Positions 54,221-61,851 of a DNA stretch of 64,000 nt are shown one piece after another. Numbering within the stretch: position 1 is the stretch's first letter; each line of letters opens with the position of its first letter. This DNA is from Salipiger sp. H15 (GTDB lineage Bacteria; Pseudomonadota; Alphaproteobacteria; Rhodobacterales; Rhodobacteraceae): NCBI RefSeq assembly GCF_040409955.1, contig NZ_CP123385.1, forward strand, positions 1,533,501-1,597,500, read 5' to 3'. The translations under genes were made by a program, and so were the position numbers. The notes beneath the pieces were generated by a model. The model was not told the DNA's origin and ran no database searches. It saw only the letters and a list, made by a program, of their open reading frames with translations.

Positions 54221-55344
54221 TCAAGGGCCTCGACCTGCAGCTTCTCTTCGGCCCCGGCGTGCCGGTTCCCGCGCCGCGCGCGGTGATCGACGCGCTGCAG
54301 GGGGTGAAGATCAACGAGAATTCCGGCGACACGCAATCGGGCTTCGAGCTGATGTTTGCGCTGGAAAAGGACAGCCCGCTCAGCACGCTCTTCCTGCTCG
54401 CCGGGGGCGGCGCGCTGCCGATCCTGCGCGTGGCGCTGGTGGCGACGATCTCGGGCACCGCGATGCCGCTGATCAACGGCGTGGTCACCAACACCGATCT
54501 CAGCCCCGGCGCGGGCGGCCAGCCCGCCATGCTCTCGGTCAAGGGCAAGGACCTCACCGCGGCGATGACCAAGATCGACTTCTCGGGCACGCCCTATCCG
54601 GCGATGCCGCCCGCCGCGCGGGTGGCGCTGATCCTGGCGAAATACGCCTGGCTCGGGGTGATCCCGCAGGTGATCCCGAGCCTCGAGGGCCCGCCGCTGC
54701 CGACCGACAAGATCCCGCGCCACAAGGGCACGGATCTGGCCTACATCCTCGCGCTGGCCGAGGAGGCGGGCTACACCTTCTTCATGAAGCCCGGCCCGGC
54801 CCCGGCGACCTCCTTCGCCTACTGGGGGCCCGAGGTGCGGATCGGCGCGGTGCAGCCGGCGCTGACGGCGGAGAGCGGCTTTTCCACCAACACAGAGCAG
54901 CTTTCCTTCACCTTCGACAAGGACGGGCTGGAGATCCCGGTGGTCTACATCCAGCAGCGGGAGAGCAAGGCGCCGATCCCCATCCCGATCCCGTCGAGCA
55001 TCCCGTTCCACCCGCCGATCGGGGCGGTGCCGCCGCTGCCGCCGACGATCACCCGGCTGACCGACACCGCGCATCTGCATCCCTACGAGGCCGTAGTGCG
55101 CGGCTTTGCCGCCGCGGCGCGCCGGGCGGACCCGGTGACCGGGACGGGCACGATCGACGTGCTGCGCTACGGCCGGGTGCTGCGGGCGCGCAGCCTCGTC
55201 GGGGTGCGCGGCGCCGGTCCCGCCTTCGACGGGGTGCATTACGTGCAGAGCGTGACCCACGACCTGTCGCGCGGGAAGTACAAGCAGAGCTTCACCCTCA
55301 AGCGTAGCGGGCTCTTGCCCACCCGTCCCTCGGTGCCGGCATGA
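54217..55344 (+). CDS. Tail hub protein (gpD/gp27-like, VgrG N-terminal half)
   Basis: This 375-residue protein has the phage late control protein D fold: QSGFELMFALEKDSPL, the PLINGVVTNTDLSPG and GQPAMLSVKGKDLTAAMTK strands, KGTDLAYILALAEEAGYTFFM and a final GVHYVQSVTHDLSRGKYKQSFTLKR. Hub trimers of this kind hold the spike under the tube. In Afp8/VgrG this is fused to the spike, while here the spike is the next gene. Coupled by ATGA on both sides. Confidence 0.88.
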   Translation: MIKGLDLQLLFGPGVPVPAPRAVIDALQGVKINENSGDTQSGFELMFALEKDSPLSTLFLLAGGGALPILRVALVATISGTAMPLINGVVTNTDLSPGAGGQPAMLSVKGKDLTAAMTKIDFSGTPYPAMPPAARVALILAKYAWLGVIPQVIPSLEGPPLPTDKIPRHKGTDLAYILALAEEAGYTFFMKPGPAPATSFAYWGPEVRIGAVQPALTAESGFSTNTEQLSFTFDKDGLEIPVVYIQQRESKAPIPIPIPSSIPFHPPIGAVPPLPPTITRLTDTAHLHPYEAVVRGFAAAARRADPVTGTGTIDVLRYGRVLRARSLVGVRGAGPAFDGVHYVQSVTHDLSRGKYKQSFTLKRSGLLPTRPSVPA

Positions 55345-55847
55345 CGCAGTATTTCGGAAAATATCGCGGCACGGTGGTCAACAACGTCGATCCGATGCTG
55401 ATCGGCCGCATCCAGGCGATCGTGCCCGATGTCTCGGGCCTCGCGCCGAGCAGCTGGTGCATGCCCTGCTTTCCCGTCGCCGGGCTGCAGAGCGGGGTGA
55501 TCGGCGTTCCGCCCGTCGGCGCGGGGGTCTGGATCGAGTTCGAGAAGGGCGACGCCGACCAGCCGATCTGGACTGGCTGCTATTTCGGCTCCGCCGCCGA
55601 GGTGCCGGCGCTGCACCAGCTGACGCCGCCGGGCCTCTCGGCGGTGACCATCCAGACCCTGCTGCAGAACGGCATCACCATCACCGACCTGCCGGGGCCG
55701 ACAGGGGGCATCGTGCTCAAGACTGCAACCGGCGCGTCGCTGATCGTCAACGACACCGGCATCTACATCCAGAACGGCAAGGGGGCCTCGATCGTGATGA
55801 CGGGGCCGACGGTGACCGTGAACAACGGCGCATTGACGGTGATCTGA
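55341..55847 (+). CDS. Spike protein (gpV/gp5 OB-fold)
   Basis: This 168-residue protein begins FGKYRGTVVNNVDPMLIGRI with an OB-fold domain (GVIGVPPVGAGVWIEFEKGD and QPIWTGCYFG) and ends in a beta-helical stalk (GGIVLKTATGASLIVNDTGI; IVMTGPTVTVNNGALTVI). This is the central spike that pierces the target membrane. The tip is the PAAR-like protein encoded 11 bases downstream. It is the second half of a split VgrG. Confidence 0.9.
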   Translation: MTQYFGKYRGTVVNNVDPMLIGRIQAIVPDVSGLAPSSWCMPCFPVAGLQSGVIGVPPVGAGVWIEFEKGDADQPIWTGCYFGSAAEVPALHQLTPPGLSAVTIQTLLQNGITITDLPGPTGGIVLKTATGASLIVNDTGIYIQNGKGASIVMTGPTVTVNNGALTVI

Positions 55848-55858
55848 GGGAGGCGCGC

Positions 55859-56179
55859 ATGACCGGACCCATCCTGCATCTCGGCGCGACGGTGACCTGC
55901 TCGCACGGCGGGCAGGCGCTGCCGGCCTCGCCCTCGGCCCGGGTGCTGCTGAGCGGCCAGCCCGCGGTGTCGCAGCTCTCGCCCTGGGTGGTGGCGGGCT
56001 GCGGCTTCGTGCCGCCGGGCGGCAACGGGCCCTGCGTCACCGCCAGCTTCGTCGTGGCCGCGACGCGGGTCTTCATCGAGGGCGCGCCCGCGGTGCTGCA
56101 AAGCTCGACCAGCATCTGCCAGCCGACCGGCACGCCGCTGCTGCCGGTGCAGGCGCAGACGCGCGCGATCGGGAGTTGA
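55859..56179 (+). CDS. PAAR-like spike tip protein (Cis10)
   Basis: This 106-residue protein has GATVTCSHGGQALPASPSAR, then VVAGCGFVPPGGNGPCVTASF and a terminal C-containing loop (SSTSICQPTGTPL). The four spaced Cys/His segments fit a PAAR-like cone that binds one metal ion and sharpens the spike. RBS GGGAGG lies just upstream. It ends four bases before the gp25 gene. Confidence 0.85.
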   Translation: MTGPILHLGATVTCSHGGQALPASPSARVLLSGQPAVSQLSPWVVAGCGFVPPGGNGPCVTASFVVAATRVFIEGAPAVLQSSTSICQPTGTPLLPVQAQTRAIGS

Positions 56180-56183
56180 GGCC

Positions 56184-56555
56184 ATGCAGCTCGACTTTCC
56201 CTATCACTTCGACGGGCGCGACCGGACGGCGGAGATCTCGGAGGAGGGGCATATCCGCGACCTGATCCACCAGATCCTCTTCACCAATCCCGGCGAGCGG
56301 GTGATGCGGCCCGAGTTCGGGGCGGGGGTCCACCAGCTGGTCTTCGGCCCGGCCAGTGTCGAGACCGCGGCGACGAGCGAATTGATGATCCGCGGCGCGC
56401 TGCAGCAGTATCTCGGCCAGCGCATCGCGGTCGAGGAGGTGCGCTCCGAGGCCGAGGGTCCCGCGATCCGCATCACCATCGTCTACATCCTGCTGCGGAG
56501 CGGCGCGCGGCAGAGCGCCAGCTTCACCGCGGGCGGCGCAGGGGGCGGGCCATGA
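56184..56555 (+). CDS. Baseplate wedge protein gp25-like (Cis9)
   Basis: This 123-residue GPW/gp25 family protein has the diagnostic IRDLIHQILFTNPGERVMRPEFG stretch, with GAGVHQLVFGP after it. gp25 nucleates sheath assembly on the baseplate. Length and order (PAAR, gp25, J-like, J-like) match Afp9-Afp12. Coupled by ATGA to the next gene. Confidence 0.95.
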   Translation: MQLDFPYHFDGRDRTAEISEEGHIRDLIHQILFTNPGERVMRPEFGAGVHQLVFGPASVETAATSELMIRGALQQYLGQRIAVEEVRSEAEGPAIRITIVYILLRSGARQSASFTAGGAGGGP

Positions 56556-59071
56556 TCTACCACTGCTGCGACCCGCGCCGCCGCGAGCGCCTGCTGGCCG
56601 CCATCGACGATGGCGCGGCGATCAACGGCATCGACTTTCTCGAGGTGCTCGACCGCGAGCCCGAGGACAACCCGGCCCGGCAGCGCACGCTGATCCTGCG
56701 CTTCCTCGCGCCCGCGCCGCTGCTGACCCCGGACCAGATCGAGCTATCGGGCGGCGTGCGGGTGACCGGCATCGGCATCGAGTGGATCACCCGCGCCGAT
56801 GCGCCGGACGCGCCCCCGGCCGAGCCCGAGATCGACGCCTATCTCCAGGCGCTCCCCGAGCCGGACCACGTGCTGGCCATCCGCACAAGCGCGGCGGGGG
56901 ATTTCTCGACCTACCGGCTGCGCTTCGTGAGCGGGCCGGGCGCGCTGGTGCCGCCCGCCGGGATCGACCACGTGCTCTCGGAGGTCGCCTTCTCGTTCAA
57001 GGTCGAATGCCCCAGCGATTTCGACTGCGCGCCGGTGCACGATTGCCCCGAGGAGCCGCCGCGGCAGCCGGTGCTTTCCTACCTCGCCAAGGATTACCAG
57101 AGCTTCCGCCGGCTCATGCTGGGCCGCATGGCGCAGATCATGCCGGGCTGGCAGGAGCGCAGCCCGGCCGATCTCGGCATCACCCTCGTCGAGGCGCTGG
57201 CCTATACCGCCGACCGGCTTTCCTACGCGCAGGACGCGGCCCATACCGAGGCCTATCTCGCCACCGCGCGCAGGCGCTCGTCGGTGCGCCGGCACGCGCG
57301 GCTGGTGGATTACCGGATGGATGACGGCGCGAACGCGCGGGTCTGGGTACATGTGGCGACCGATGCGGACGGGGTCGTGGTGCCCGCGGGCACGCAGTTC
57401 CTGACCCGGCTCACCGGCTTCGATCCGGCGATCCCGGCAAGCGCGCGCGAGGCGGCGCTCGCCCGCGCGCCGCAGGTCTTCGAGGCGCTGCATGCCAAGG
57501 CGCTGACCGTCGCCGGGAACGGCATGTTCTTCCACGAATGGTCGGACGCCGAATGCTGCCTGCCGAAGGGCGCGACGCGGGCGACGCTGGCGGGGAATTT
57601 CGACATGCTCGAAGCCGGCGACGTGCTGGTCTTCGAGGAACGGCTCGGGCCGCGCACAGGGCGGGCGGCGGATGCCGATCCCGCGAAGCGCCACGCGGTG
57701 CGGCTGACCGCGGTGCAGGCCGGGCTCAGCGACGACTTCGCCGAGGGCGGCCCCGCCGAGATCACCGAGATCCGCTGGGCCGAGGAGGACGCGCTGCCCT
57801 TCCCGCTCTGCCTCTCGGCGCTGCTCGACGAGGCGGCGGGCGGCGGGCTGCAGCGCGAGGTGAGCCACGCGCTCGGCAATATCCTCCTTGCCGATCACGG
57901 CGCGACCATCGAGGTGCCCGAACCGCTCGGTCCCGTGCCCGCGCCGCATTTGCAGTTGGTGCCCGCGGGTGGGGGCGATCCTTGCGAGCATCCGGAGCCG
58001 GAAAACGTGCCGCCGCGCTTCCGCCCCGCGCTGCTGCACGGTCCGGTGAGCCAGGTCGCGCCCTTCGATGAGGCTGCGCCCTCGGCCCGTGCCGCGACCG
58101 CGCTGGAGGGGGTGCAGCGCCAGCCGAAGATCACGCTGAGCGCCGACCTTCTGGACTGGCACGCGCAGCCCGACCTGCTGCAATCCGCGCCCGAGGACCG
58201 GCATTTCGTGCTCGAGACCGAGGCCGACCAGCGCGGGTTCCTGCGCTTCGGCGACGACCGGCTCGGCCGCCGCCCGGCTTCGGGCACCACGTTCGGGGCA
58301 GTCTACCGCGTCGGCAACGGAAGGGCGGGCAATGTCGGGGCCGAGGCGATTTCGCACGCGCTGACCGGGCTCGGCCAGATCACCCGGGTGCGCAACCCGC
58401 TGCCCGCGACCGGCGGGCGCGATCCCGAAACCATGGAGGAGGTGCGGCAGGCCGCGCCCTATGCCTACCGCCGGCAGGAGCGCGCGGTGACCGAGGAGGA
58501 TTACGCCCGCATGGCCGAGCGCCACCGCGACGTGCAGCGCGCCGCCGCGACCTTCCGATGGAACGGCCACGGGCACACGGTCTTCGTCACCGTCGACCGC
58601 TTCGGCGGCCGCCCGGTGACGCCCGAGTTCGAGGCCGAACTTCTCGGCCAGCTCGACCCGGTGCGTATGGCGGGCTACGACCTCGAGATCGACGCGCCGC
58701 GCTTCGTGCCGCTCGAGCTGTCGCTCTTCATCTGCGCCGGGCACGACCATTTCCGTTCCGAGGTGCGCCGCGCGGTGTTCGAGGCGCTGTCGGCGGGCAC
58801 GCTTCCCGGCGGCGGAAGGGGCTTCTTCCACCCCGACAACTTCACCTTCGGCACGCCGCTCTACCTCTCGGCGCTCTATGCCGCCGTCATGGCGGTCGAG
58901 GGCGTGGCCGCGGTCGAGGCACGGCTCTTCCGGCGGCGGGGCGTGCGCAATGCCATCGACCTCGAGGCCGGGGTCATCGGCTTCGGGCGCCTCGAGATCC
59001 TGCAGCTCGAGAACGACCGCAACTTCCCCGAGCGCGGCGTGCTGGCGATCGAGATGGGAGGCGGGAAATGA
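56552..59071 (+). CDS. Baseplate J-like wedge protein (Cis11)
   Basis: This 839-residue protein has LAKDYQSFRRLMLGRMAQIMPGW and DLGITLVEALAYTADRLSYAQD, followed by AYLATARRRSSVRRHARLVDY, the typical start of putative baseplate assembly proteins in eCIS. The later part (NPLPATGGRDPETMEEVRQAAPYAYR and EEDYARMAERHRDVQRA) is the baseplate J core. It forms one of the two wedge subunits. Overlaps gp25 and Cis12 genes by ATGA. Confidence 0.93.
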   Translation: MIYHCCDPRRRERLLAAIDDGAAINGIDFLEVLDREPEDNPARQRTLILRFLAPAPLLTPDQIELSGGVRVTGIGIEWITRADAPDAPPAEPEIDAYLQALPEPDHVLAIRTSAAGDFSTYRLRFVSGPGALVPPAGIDHVLSEVAFSFKVECPSDFDCAPVHDCPEEPPRQPVLSYLAKDYQSFRRLMLGRMAQIMPGWQERSPADLGITLVEALAYTADRLSYAQDAAHTEAYLATARRRSSVRRHARLVDYRMDDGANARVWVHVATDADGVVVPAGTQFLTRLTGFDPAIPASAREAALARAPQVFEALHAKALTVAGNGMFFHEWSDAECCLPKGATRATLAGNFDMLEAGDVLVFEERLGPRTGRAADADPAKRHAVRLTAVQAGLSDDFAEGGPAEITEIRWAEEDALPFPLCLSALLDEAAGGGLQREVSHALGNILLADHGATIEVPEPLGPVPAPHLQLVPAGGGDPCEHPEPENVPPRFRPALLHGPVSQVAPFDEAAPSARAATALEGVQRQPKITLSADLLDWHAQPDLLQSAPEDRHFVLETEADQRGFLRFGDDRLGRRPASGTTFGAVYRVGNGRAGNVGAEAISHALTGLGQITRVRNPLPATGGRDPETMEEVRQAAPYAYRRQERAVTEEDYARMAERHRDVQRAAATFRWNGHGHTVFVTVDRFGGRPVTPEFEAELLGQLDPVRMAGYDLEIDAPRFVPLELSLFICAGHDHFRSEVRRAVFEALSAGTLPGGGRGFFHPDNFTFGTPLYLSALYAAVMAVEGVAAVEARLFRRRGVRNAIDLEAGVIGFGRLEILQLENDRNFPERGVLAIEMGGGK

Positions 59072-61851
59072 CCGAGGCCCCGATCCGGATCGGACATGCC
59101 GACGAGGGCGCGACGGCGGATGCCTGCGGCTGCTGCGACGGCACCGCGCTCGCGACCGTGCAGCCGGTGGAGAACCGCCCGGGGCTTCCGGCCATCGCCT
59201 TCCGGGTCGGCGATCACGCGCGGTTCAAGGCCTCGATGCTCACCGGGCTCGCCTCGGCCGCGCATCCGGCGCTGGCGCGGCTGCGCACGCGCGAGGACGA
59301 CGATTTCTCGATCGCGCTGATCGACGCCTGGGCGGCCTGCTGCGACGTACTGACCTTCTACCAGGAGCGGCTGGCGAACGAGTCCTATATCGGCACGGCG
59401 ACCGAGCGGCTCTCGGTCACCGAACTGGCGCGGCTGATCGGCTACCGTCTGCATCCCGGCGCCTCGGCCGAGACCGAGCTGGTGCTTCTCATGGAGGACC
59501 CGCCCGCCGCCGCGCCCGACGTTTCGGTGCTGACCGTGCCGGCGGGGACGCGAGTGCAGAGCCAGCCGGGACCGGACGAGCTGCCGCAGGTCTTCGAGAC
59601 GCTCGAGGATCTCGAGACCCGCGTCGCCTGGAACCGGCTGCGGCCACGGCTGACCGAACCCGTCGCGCCGGACACCGGCGACCGCTTCACCTGGCTTGCC
59701 GGGCTGCCCGTGCTTGCCGTCGGGGACGCGATCCTGATCACCGGGCGCAACCGCGAGGAGGAGGACCCGGGCTCGGAGCTCTGGGATTTCCGCCGCGTGA
59801 CAGCGGTGGCACCCGATGCGGCGGCGGGCCGCACGCGGGTCACCTGGGACCGCCCGCTCGGCTCGGTCTCGCCGCCGGGCGAGGCCGCGCAGATCGCGCA
59901 CCGCTTCTATCACCTGCGCGAGCGGGTGAACTTCTTCGGCTACAACGCACCGCATCCGAAGACGCTCTCGAACCAGCAGCGCAGCCACTTCGGCTTTGGC
60001 GGCACGCCCGAGAGCAACCCGCCCTCGCCGATCTCGACCGGAGGCTCGGGCGACTGGGTCTTCGGCCGCCCGGCGGCGCAGGCGATCTGGCTCGACGCGA
60101 TCCACAAGGGCTTCGTCGAGGGCAGCTGGATCGTGCTTGCCAAGCAGAACGGCCTTGCCGAGGCCTACCGGATCACCTCGGCCACCGATGACGGTGTGGC
60201 GCGCTACGCGATCAGCGGGCGGGCCAGCCGGCTGTCGCTCGACACTGCCGAGAACCTAGATCTCTTCGACGGTGCGGGGACGCGGCGCACGTCTGTCTAC
60301 GGGGCGAGTCTGCAGCTTCCCCTTGCCGAGCACCCGATCACCGAGCCCGTCGCAGGCTCCGAGGTCGAGCTTGGCCAGCGCGTCGAGGGGCTGGAGGGCG
60401 GGCGGCGGCTGATCTTCACCGGGCCGCGTGCGCGGCTGCGCCACGAAGGGGTGGGCACGCTGACCATCGCCGCCCCGGGCGGCGGGGTGCAGAGCCTCGC
60501 GCGCGGGCAGGAGGTGACGCTGATGGGCGCGCCGCAGCCCGTGCCCGCGACCATCAACCTTCGCTATGACGTGCTGACCGACACCGGCTTCCGCGGGCAG
60601 GTGGTCGCGGCCTTCGGCGTGCTGCGCGGCGTCGCCCCGCCGAAAGGGGCCGAGGTGATCGCGGAGCCCGCGACGCTCGCCAGCGCGCTCGCCGTCGGGG
60701 CGGACCGCACGCGGCTGGTGCTGCAAGAGGCGCTGGGCGCGGCCTACGACCGCGCGGGGCTGGCGATCCACGCAAATGTCGCGCGCGCGGCCCATGGCGA
60801 GGGGGTGAGCGACATCCTCGGCAGCGGCGATCCCTCGGTGCCGTTCCAGAAATTCGTGCTGAAACACGCGCCGGTGAGCCAGCGCCTCGCGGCGACCGAG
60901 ACCGGCGTGGAAAGCACGCTGCGGCTGCGCATCGACGGGGTCGCGTGGCAGGAGGTGCCCGACCTCTACGATCGGGGGCCCGAGGCGCGGGTCTACAGGA
61001 CCTCGCTCACCGACGCGGGCGAGACGGTGGTGGAATTCGGCGACGGCCGCTCCGGCGCGCGCCCGACGCCGGGGCGCGACAACATCTTCGCAGACCACTC
61101 GCGCGGGCTCGGCCGGGCCGGCAACCTGCGCGCCGGTCAACTGTCGCTGCCGCTCGACCGCCCGCTGGGGCTCAAGGAGATGGTCAATCCGCTGCCCGCG
61201 ACCGGGGGGGCGGATCCCGAGACGATGGCCGAGGCGCGGCGCAATGCGCCGATCCACACGCTGACGCTCGGCCGGGTGGTTTCGGTCAGCGATTACCGGG
61301 ACTTCGCGCTCGGCTTCCCGGGCATCGCGAAGGCCGAGGCGCGCTGGGTCTGGCAGGGCGGGGCGCGGCGCATCGTGGTCACCGTCGCGGGCGAGGACGG
61401 GGCCACGCTCCCCGCAACTTCGGCCACTTACGCGAACCTGCTGGCGGCCTACCGCGCGCTCGGCGATCCGCTGGTCGGGGTGGCGCTGCTGTCCTACCAG
61501 CCGGTGAGTTTCCGGCTCGGCCTGCGGCTCGCGGTGGACCCGGCGCGCGAGACGGACCGGGTGAAGGCCGACCTCGAGGCGGCGCTGCACGCGGCCTTCG
61601 CCTTCGCGGCGCGCGATTTCGGCGGGGTGCTCAGCCAGTCCGAGGTGGCCGCGGCGGCGCACAGGGTTCCGGGGGTCGCCGCGATCGACATCGACATCTT
61701 CCGCCGCACCAGCGGGCCGCAGACCGCCGCGCCGAGCTACCCGCGCCTGACCAGTCGCGGCGCGCGGCAGGGCAGCGGCGGCGTGCTCCTGCCGGCGGAG
61801 ATCCTGACGCTGCAGGACGGACCGCTCGCCAAGCTGGAGCTCATGCCATGA
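59068..61851 (+). CDS. Large baseplate J-like wedge protein (Cis12)
   Basis: This 927-residue protein has a CGCCDG cluster near the start, then MLTGLASAAHPALARLRTRED and IDAWAACCDVLTFYQERLANES, as seen in the second J-like protein of eCIS. The C-terminal half (GDGRSGARPTPGRDNI, NPLPATGGADPETMAEARRNAP and the SVSDYRDFALGFPGIAKAEA segment) is again a J core. A central beta-rich region of about 300 residues is larger than in phage gpJ. With Cis11 it forms the baseplate ring. ATGA overlaps on both sides. Confidence 0.92.
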   Translation: MTEAPIRIGHADEGATADACGCCDGTALATVQPVENRPGLPAIAFRVGDHARFKASMLTGLASAAHPALARLRTREDDDFSIALIDAWAACCDVLTFYQERLANESYIGTATERLSVTELARLIGYRLHPGASAETELVLLMEDPPAAAPDVSVLTVPAGTRVQSQPGPDELPQVFETLEDLETRVAWNRLRPRLTEPVAPDTGDRFTWLAGLPVLAVGDAILITGRNREEEDPGSELWDFRRVTAVAPDAAAGRTRVTWDRPLGSVSPPGEAAQIAHRFYHLRERVNFFGYNAPHPKTLSNQQRSHFGFGGTPESNPPSPISTGGSGDWVFGRPAAQAIWLDAIHKGFVEGSWIVLAKQNGLAEAYRITSATDDGVARYAISGRASRLSLDTAENLDLFDGAGTRRTSVYGASLQLPLAEHPITEPVAGSEVELGQRVEGLEGGRRLIFTGPRARLRHEGVGTLTIAAPGGGVQSLARGQEVTLMGAPQPVPATINLRYDVLTDTGFRGQVVAAFGVLRGVAPPKGAEVIAEPATLASALAVGADRTRLVLQEALGAAYDRAGLAIHANVARAAHGEGVSDILGSGDPSVPFQKFVLKHAPVSQRLAATETGVESTLRLRIDGVAWQEVPDLYDRGPEARVYRTSLTDAGETVVEFGDGRSGARPTPGRDNIFADHSRGLGRAGNLRAGQLSLPLDRPLGLKEMVNPLPATGGADPETMAEARRNAPIHTLTLGRVVSVSDYRDFALGFPGIAKAEARWVWQGGARRIVVTVAGEDGATLPATSATYANLLAAYRALGDPLVGVALLSYQPVSFRLGLRLAVDPARETDRVKADLEAALHAAFAFAARDFGGVLSQSEVAAAAHRVPGVAAIDIDIFRRTSGPQTAAPSYPRLTSRGARQGSGGVLLPAEILTLQDGPLAKLELMP

